From the NCBI GenBank assembly GCA_905236875.1, contig CAJOQT010000056.1, forward strand, positions 1-44,978: a DNA stretch of 44,978 bases, read 5' to 3'. Below are positions 40,786-44,978 of the stretch, one piece after another. The notes below the pieces were generated by a model. That model was given only the letters and a program-made list of their open reading frames with translations. It had not been told where the DNA came from and made no database searches. This DNA is from an uncultured Prevotella sp. Its GTDB lineage: Bacteria > Bacteroidota > Bacteroidia > Bacteroidales > Bacteroidaceae. Position numbers and translations under genes: made by a program. Each line of letters opens with the position of its first letter. The stretch's first letter is position 1.

Positions 40786-43020
40786 ATGAAAAGAAAAAGT
40801 GTTATTCCTTTTAGCCTTTTTACCTTATTATTTTTAGCCATTGGTTGTTCACATCTGCCGGAAGTGGCAACGATAGACCTGGACCACTACCAGCCCGTTG
40901 GAAAGTTTGTGCCGGCATACGAGGCACTGACCAACCGTACGGACCTGGCTACGAACCAGGACTACGACATTGAACAGACGGTACGTGTGTTGAATGCACT
41001 GGAGATAGCACAGGCTAACTCGAAGAACTTCAACGAGTTCCTGGAGTATATGGCGAAACAGGACTATACAGGTGTGGCACCCGACGTGCTGGAGGCAAAG
41101 CAGAAGCTGCTGCCCATCCTGCAGTATATGTATAAGCTTCAGAACCAGGACAAGGAACTGAACGACCTGTGGATGCTGGCACGCAGTGCCGCCAAGGGAG
41201 CCTCGGCCGCCAGCGATCCGGTGGCATTGGCAGGAGCCATCGTCGGCAACCCGCTGGCCATCCTCGACATCATGCATACCGACGACGCGTCGAAGGCTAC
41301 CGATGCGGCGTTTGCCCAGTACGAGAAGGACAAGGAACTGAAGGAGAATATGAGGCGTGACATCGAGATGCTGCGCCAGTCGTACCTGCAGTACCTGACC
41401 GACTATGCACCCATATACCATAAGTATATGAAGGAGTATGACGCGCTCTGCGTCCAGAAGGACAAGGCCTATCTCGACCTCTACGGCGGTCGGGTGAACG
41501 ATGCGCTGGGACACACACGGCAGATACTCAACAAATATCCGCACAACTCCGAGGCCATGCTGCTGCAAAGCATGGCGCTGATTATGGGGAGCCTCCCCCC
41601 AGCCCCCTCCGAAAGCCTCCCCCCAACCCCCTCCCAAGGAGGGGGGGACAGCGATACGCTCCAGCTGGGTCCTACGCCGATGGAAGGGAATCTCCGTAAC
41701 TCCCCCACCTTGGGAGGGGGTAGGGGGGAAGCTTCCGGAGGGGGCTGGGCCGAGGCAGCCGCCACGCTCGACTACTACATGCAGGAGTTTCCTGGCCGTA
41801 CGGCACCTGCGCTGGTGCTGAAGGGACTGATGGCCCAGAAGGCCGGCGACGAGCAGGCTGCACTGAGCTACTTCGACCAGGCTTCGATAGAATATCCACG
41901 TCAGGCAGTACAGCTGACTGACATGCTGGACTCTTATCGCACGCGTACCTATTTAAATAAGACTCCTGAAGGTCAGTATCTGCAACGCCTCTATTCCTCG
42001 ACCATGGAGGGCTATGGCCTGTTCAGTCCTAACCTGCTGAAGGCCAAGCACTATGCAGACCAGGGGAAGAACCAGGAGGCGAAGGATGAGATATACAACC
42101 ATTTCTTCCGCCGTGGCAACCAGGGCATCTACTCGGCCCTGCTCAGCGACATGCAGTTCTGCGAGGAACACCTCTACGGCCCGTTCAAGCAGCTGCTGAT
42201 CGATCATTCGTATATTGACGTAGAGGTGAAACCTGAAAGCGAGTGGCTGTTCTGGAAGAGTGACGACCTGCTCAACGTGAAGATCAACAACCGTTCCGAC
42301 ATGGTTCTGGAGAATGTCCGCGTGTTCCTCTGCATCCACTATACCGACATGTACAAGGACGAGTACGACGTGGTGAAGGTACCGCGAACCGTAAATGTCA
42401 TCCAGAAACATTCTACGGCTGACCTCGACACCGTTCGCATCACTTATCCTGGTAAGAAATACGATGACATTACCCGCATACGTGCCATCGCCGTCACTGA
42501 CGACCGCATCTGTTGGGTGGATGATGTGGATTACAAGCAGAACCATGTGCTCGACTTCCTGCGTTCAGACCGACGTTCGCAGGACGAACAGCTGCAGCAG
42601 ACCCGTGAGGAATACCTGAGCAACTACTCGCTGAATCCCGACAAGCTGCGCCAGACCTTGCTGCAGGAAGGCGGCGTGAAAGTGTTGCAGCCTGAAGACG
42701 ACCCTGCCGAGGAGAAGGGCTTCTGGGCGAAGATCGGCGACTGGTTCACGTTCCCCGACAATGACCTGAAGATAGAGTTGCCGCGTGTGCTGACCATGCT
42801 CGACCCGGTATTCTCCCTGCGTGCCATCGACGGTACCGACGCATTGGCACCGAAGGAGAACTACCTGGCAGGCACAACTATCCACCTCGTCTTCGACTAT
42901 GTGCCACAGTACGAGGAGCAGCTGCCGCTCTATATCTATAGCGACTTCGTCAGCTTCCGCGTGGATATTTTATATAAAGGTAAGGATTCGGTAGTGCAGC
43001 AAGTGGAAGTAATCAGATAA
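40786..43020 (+). CDS. Large lipoprotein with TPR-like helical repeats
   Basis: The 744-residue protein has a lipoprotein signal (VIPFSLFTLLFLAIGC, Cys21). A helical region (about 60-270) shows TPR-like pairs (GGRVNDALGHTRQILNKYPHNSEAMLLQSMALIM); a second set covers about 325-430 (PALVLKGLMAQKAGDEQAALSYFDQASIEYPRQA). A C-terminal beta-rich region (about 480-744) contains SEWLFWKSDDLLNVKINNRSDM. Residues 268-324 are a repeat-built insertion (SLPPAPSESLPPTPSQGGGD, then SPTLGGGRGEASGGG) between two TPR sets. The signal core lies in a T-rich repeat of the TTTTTACC type. A role in envelope biogenesis is possible; function unknown. Confidence 0.72.
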   Translation: MKRKSVIPFSLFTLLFLAIGCSHLPEVATIDLDHYQPVGKFVPAYEALTNRTDLATNQDYDIEQTVRVLNALEIAQANSKNFNEFLEYMAKQDYTGVAPDVLEAKQKLLPILQYMYKLQNQDKELNDLWMLARSAAKGASAASDPVALAGAIVGNPLAILDIMHTDDASKATDAAFAQYEKDKELKENMRRDIEMLRQSYLQYLTDYAPIYHKYMKEYDALCVQKDKAYLDLYGGRVNDALGHTRQILNKYPHNSEAMLLQSMALIMGSLPPAPSESLPPTPSQGGGDSDTLQLGPTPMEGNLRNSPTLGGGRGEASGGGWAEAAATLDYYMQEFPGRTAPALVLKGLMAQKAGDEQAALSYFDQASIEYPRQAVQLTDMLDSYRTRTYLNKTPEGQYLQRLYSSTMEGYGLFSPNLLKAKHYADQGKNQEAKDEIYNHFFRRGNQGIYSALLSDMQFCEEHLYGPFKQLLIDHSYIDVEVKPESEWLFWKSDDLLNVKINNRSDMVLENVRVFLCIHYTDMYKDEYDVVKVPRTVNVIQKHSTADLDTVRITYPGKKYDDITRIRAIAVTDDRICWVDDVDYKQNHVLDFLRSDRRSQDEQLQQTREEYLSNYSLNPDKLRQTLLQEGGVKVLQPEDDPAEEKGFWAKIGDWFTFPDNDLKIELPRVLTMLDPVFSLRAIDGTDALAPKENYLAGTTIHLVFDYVPQYEEQLPLYIYSDFVSFRVDILYKGKDSVVQQVEVIR
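40806..40839. repeat. T-rich repeat encoding a lipoprotein signal core (family F)
   Basis: TTCCTTTTAGCC, TTTTTACC and TTATTATTTTTAGCC units encode IPFSLFTLLFLA. Confidence 0.6.
41590..41648. repeat. Two tandem C/G-rich palindromic repeats inside the lipoprotein gene (family B)
   Basis: AGCCTCCCCCCAGCCCCCTC then AGCCTCCCCCCAACCCCCTC and CCAAGGAGGGGGGG. They encode SLPPAPSESLPPTPSQGGG. Confidence 0.88.
41699..41750. repeat. C/G-rich palindromic repeat inside the lipoprotein gene (family B)
   Basis: ACTCCCCCACCTTGGGAGGG then GGTAGGGGGGAAGCTTCCGG and AGGGGGCTGGG. It encodes NSPTLGGGRGEASGGGW. Confidence 0.85.
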
Positions 43021-43104
43021 CGCGGCAAAGCCGAGCGGTCCGTTGTCTGTTCTTGCGTCCCTTCGGTAGCAAGCGGCAAAGCCGAGCGGTCCGTTGTCTG
43101 TTGT
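43021..43104. repeat. Hairpin element filling a convergent gap (family A)
   Basis: GCGGCAAAGCCGAGCGGTCC then TTCTTGCGTCCCTTCGGTAG and CAAGCGGCAAAGCCGAGCGG with the tail TCCGTTGTCTGTTGTC. It fills the whole gap between the lipoprotein and trmB stop codons. Two small stems can form (CTTGC/GCAAG and CGGC/GCCG). Confidence 0.9.
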
Positions 43105-43865
43105 CACTTACTAACTTCCAGTGAACTTCGCTTGTCGCGATGGTACGAGCGGTAGTCATCGAGCGGAATCTCTGCATCGGGTTCCTCCAGTGTGCCGTCA
43201 TGAGGCAGCAGGAACTTCATGTATTTGATGCTGATACCCCTTTCTATCCACATCTGCTCGTAGTAGGTCTTGATGGAGAGGAGTTCAGTTCTACACTCTA
43301 CACTATGATAAAGGTCTTCAGTCTTGACCAGCACAGGCAGATGGTTATGCTCGACCATCAGTCTGGTGTAGGTGAAGAGGAAGTTGGAGTCGGTCTTCAG
43401 GTGGATGGTACCGCCATCGACAAGAAAGCGGCGGTAACGTTCCATAAAGTAGGTGGAAGTGAGGCGTTTGCGTGGGTTCTTCATCTGCGGGTCGCAGAAG
43501 GTGAGCCATATCTCGTGAACCTCGTCAGGGGCAAAGAAACGGTCGATAATCTCAATGTTCGTCCGCAGGAAAGCCACGTTCTTCAGTCCCTCTTTTTGGG
43601 CCTGCGTGGCGCCGGTCCACATTCTCGCCCCCTTGATATCGACACCGATGAAGTTCATGTCAGGAATCAGCTTGGCCAAGCCTACAGTATATTCGCCCTT
43701 GCCGCAGCCAAGCTCCAGCACAATAGGGTTGTTGTTGTGGAAATAATCCTCGTTCCACTTGCCTTGCAATGGAAACGCAGCGTGTTCCAGCGCCCCGTAA
43801 GGGTACTGGAACACGTTGTCGTATGTCGCCATATCAGCGAACTTTGCCAGCTTTCCTTTGCTCAT
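43104..43865 (-). CDS. trmB: tRNA (guanine-N7-)-methyltransferase
   Basis: Methylates G46 in the variable loop of tRNAs using SAM. The 253-residue protein has the SAM-binding motif [33 protein letters not shown] (about 47-80) and TrmB blocks [35 protein letters not shown] and [17 protein letters not shown]. The stop codon at 43104 lies at the edge of a hairpin element. In many Bacteroidota trmB and mrp are neighbours; here two plus-strand genes lie between them. Confidence 0.93.
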   Translation of the reverse strand: MSKGKLAKFADMATYDNVFQYPYGALEHAAFPLQGKWNEDYFHNNNPIVLELGCGKGEYTVGLAKLIPDMNFIGVDIKGARMWTGATQAQKEGLKNVAFLRTNIEIIDRFFAPDEVHEIWLTFCDPQMKNPRKRLTSTYFMERYRRFLVDGGTIHLKTDSNFLFTYTRLMVEHNHLPVLVKTEDLYHSVECRTELLSIKTYYEQMWIERGISIKYMKFLLPHDGTLEEPDAEIPLDDYRSYHRDKRSSLEVSK

Positions 43866-44008
43866 ATTATTGAATTTAGAATTTAGAAATTAGATGTATC
43901 GCCTTTGGCGAGTACGATGTACGAATTTAGAATGATTATCCATTATCCTTCTTCCTTCTTACTCGGGCAAAGCCCGACACATCTTAATTCTTAATTCATA
44001 ATTCTTAA
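43866..44008. repeat. Mixed spacer repeats between trmB and ilvE
   Basis: GAATTTAGAATTTAGAAATT units, two small hairpins (TCGCCTTTGGCGA and TCGGGCAAAGCCCGA), a CCTTCTTCCTTCTTAC run and CTTAATTCTTAATTCAT-type units. No gene. Confidence 0.6.
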
Positions 44009-44977
44009 TTACTCAATGACGACGGTGGTCCAACCGTGCTTGTCTTCAAGCTCGCCGTACTGAATGCCACGCAGCGTGTCGAAGAGTTTCTTCGAGATAG
44101 GACCGGGCTTGTCGCCGAATGAGTAGCGCTTGCCAGTGTCGAGGTCGTCGATGTAGCTGATGGGACTGATGACGGCAGCCGTTCCGCAGGCTCCAGCCTC
44201 CTCGAAGGTCTCGAGTTCCTCCTCAGGAATAGGACGGCGCTCCACCTTCATGCCGAGATCTTCGGCCACCTGCATCAGCGACTTGTTCGTGATAGAGGGC
44301 AGGATAGAGGTGGATTTCGGTGTGATATAGGTGTTGTCCTTGATGCCGAAGAAGTTGGCAGCACCACACTCGTCCATGTATTTCTTCTCCTTGGCATCGA
44401 GGTAGAACTCACAGGCATAGCCTTTCTCATGGGCCAGGTTGTTGGCGAACAAAGAGGCTGCGTAGTTACCGCCTACCTTGTACTTACCTGTTCCGAGAGG
44501 TGCCGAGCGGTCGTAGTCACGGATGATGACGTAGGGATTGGCAGCGAAGCCACCCTTGAAGTACGGGCCGACGGGCGTCACAAAGATCAGGAAGCAGTAC
44601 TCCTTGGCAGGATGTACACCTACCTGGGCACTCGTTCCGATGAGCAGCGGACGGATATACAGCGTGGCACCGCTCTCGTAAGTCGGAATCCACTCCTGGT
44701 TCAGGCGTACCACCTTCTTCACCATCTCCGTAAACAGCTCTGTGCTGACCTCGGGCATCATGATGCCCCGGCAGGTGCTCTGCAGGCGGGCAGCATTCTC
44801 ATCAACGCGGAAAATGCGCACCTTGCCGTCAGGACAGCGATAGGCCTTCAGGCCTTCGAAGGCTTCCTGACCGTAGTGCAGACAGGTAGCGGCCATGTGC
44901 AGGTTCAGATACTCGTCGGAGCAGACCTCAATCTCGCCCCATTTGCCGTCGCGATAGTAGCAACGCACGTTGTAGTC
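44009..44977 (-). CDS. ilvE: Branched-chain amino acid aminotransferase (5' end cut off)
   Basis: PLP enzyme making Leu, Ile and Val from their 2-oxo acids. At least 323 residues are present, starting inside the frame (DYNVRCYYRDGKWGEIE); the true start is past 44978. Class IV aminotransferase features: CLHYGQEAFEGLKAYR, YIRPLLIGTSAQVGV, the PLP lysine in GKYKVGGNYAASL, and MDECGAANFFGI. C-terminus intact. The GTG at 44968 is internal, not the start. Confidence 0.93.
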   Translation of the reverse strand, partial: DYNVRCYYRDGKWGEIEVCSDEYLNLHMAATCLHYGQEAFEGLKAYRCPDGKVRIFRVDENAARLQSTCRGIMMPEVSTELFTEMVKKVVRLNQEWIPTYESGATLYIRPLLIGTSAQVGVHPAKEYCFLIFVTPVGPYFKGGFAANPYVIIRDYDRSAPLGTGKYKVGGNYAASLFANNLAHEKGYACEFYLDAKEKKYMDECGAANFFGIKDNTYITPKSTSILPSITNKSLMQVAEDLGMKVERRPIPEEELETFEEAGACGTAAVISPISYIDDLDTGKRYSFGDKPGPISKKLFDTLRGIQYGELEDKHGWTTVVIE

Positions 44978-44978
44978 G

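Noticed and set aside
41588..41755. Pseudogene or frameshift in the lipoprotein gene
   Set aside because: The frame is open through the repeat block and TPR-like sequence continues on both sides, so an in-frame insertion explains it better.

Overview
This window looks like a chromosome segment from a Bacteroidota bacterium, most likely a Prevotellaceae member (Prevotella, Segatella or Xylanibacter type). The support is: the Bacteroidota promoter pattern (TTTG, a 19-20 base spacer, TAnnTTTG) upstream of many genes; DUF4492 next to cydAB; a lipidated TamA (TamL) with TamB; a starch-binding secreted protein with a Prevotella-type C-terminal sorting tail; and the gene run DHH phosphoesterase, DUF4827, GlmM. 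The species is not determined.

Layout. 1-187: tail of an unknown gene. 290-3512 (minus): cytochrome bd oxidase operon (DUF4492, cydA, cydB). 3719-11836 (plus): a coiled-coil membrane protein, a tripartite export set (TolC, HlyD, two ABC-2 permeases, no ATPase) and a DsbD-type reductase. 11956-15175 (plus): an outer-membrane barrel, a DUF4112 protein and two coiled-coil proteins. 15180-16258 (minus): an ECF sigma factor and a membrane partner. 16415-22891 (minus): GlmM, DUF4827 lipoprotein, DHH phosphoesterase, sugar nucleotidyltransferase, TMEM43 protein and a secreted protein. 22984-31529 (minus): FadL, TamB and TamL in one tight operon. 31595-33905 (minus): TetR, FabG and an RluA pseudouridine synthase. 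34074-34146: initiator tRNA-fMet. 34506-34997: small lysozyme-like protein. 35067-38427 (minus): lipoprotein, a 53-residue peptide gene and a starch-binding protein. 38889-44977: Mrp ATPase, a PAS-like cysteine-cluster protein, a large lipoprotein, TrmB and IlvE (cut by the window edge).

The individual genes are mostly familiar housekeeping and envelope functions. The unusual signal is a dense set of short repeat families that fill the intergenic gaps and also sit in frame inside genes. They include a palindromic C/G-rich element (at least 11 copies), a 9-base tandem repeat (5 sites), a roughly 50-base hairpin element (4 sites) and several pyrimidine- or purine-rich short-period repeats. They add near-identical peptides to unrelated proteins: 13 residues shared by CydB and DsbD, and 12 shared by DsbD and a lipoprotein. 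They insert about 43 residues into an RluA enzyme and supply stop codons, C-terminal tails, a GTG start and signal-peptide cores. This looks like a repeat system that tolerates or exploits coding sequence. Family assignments rest on reading the sequence, with no database search.
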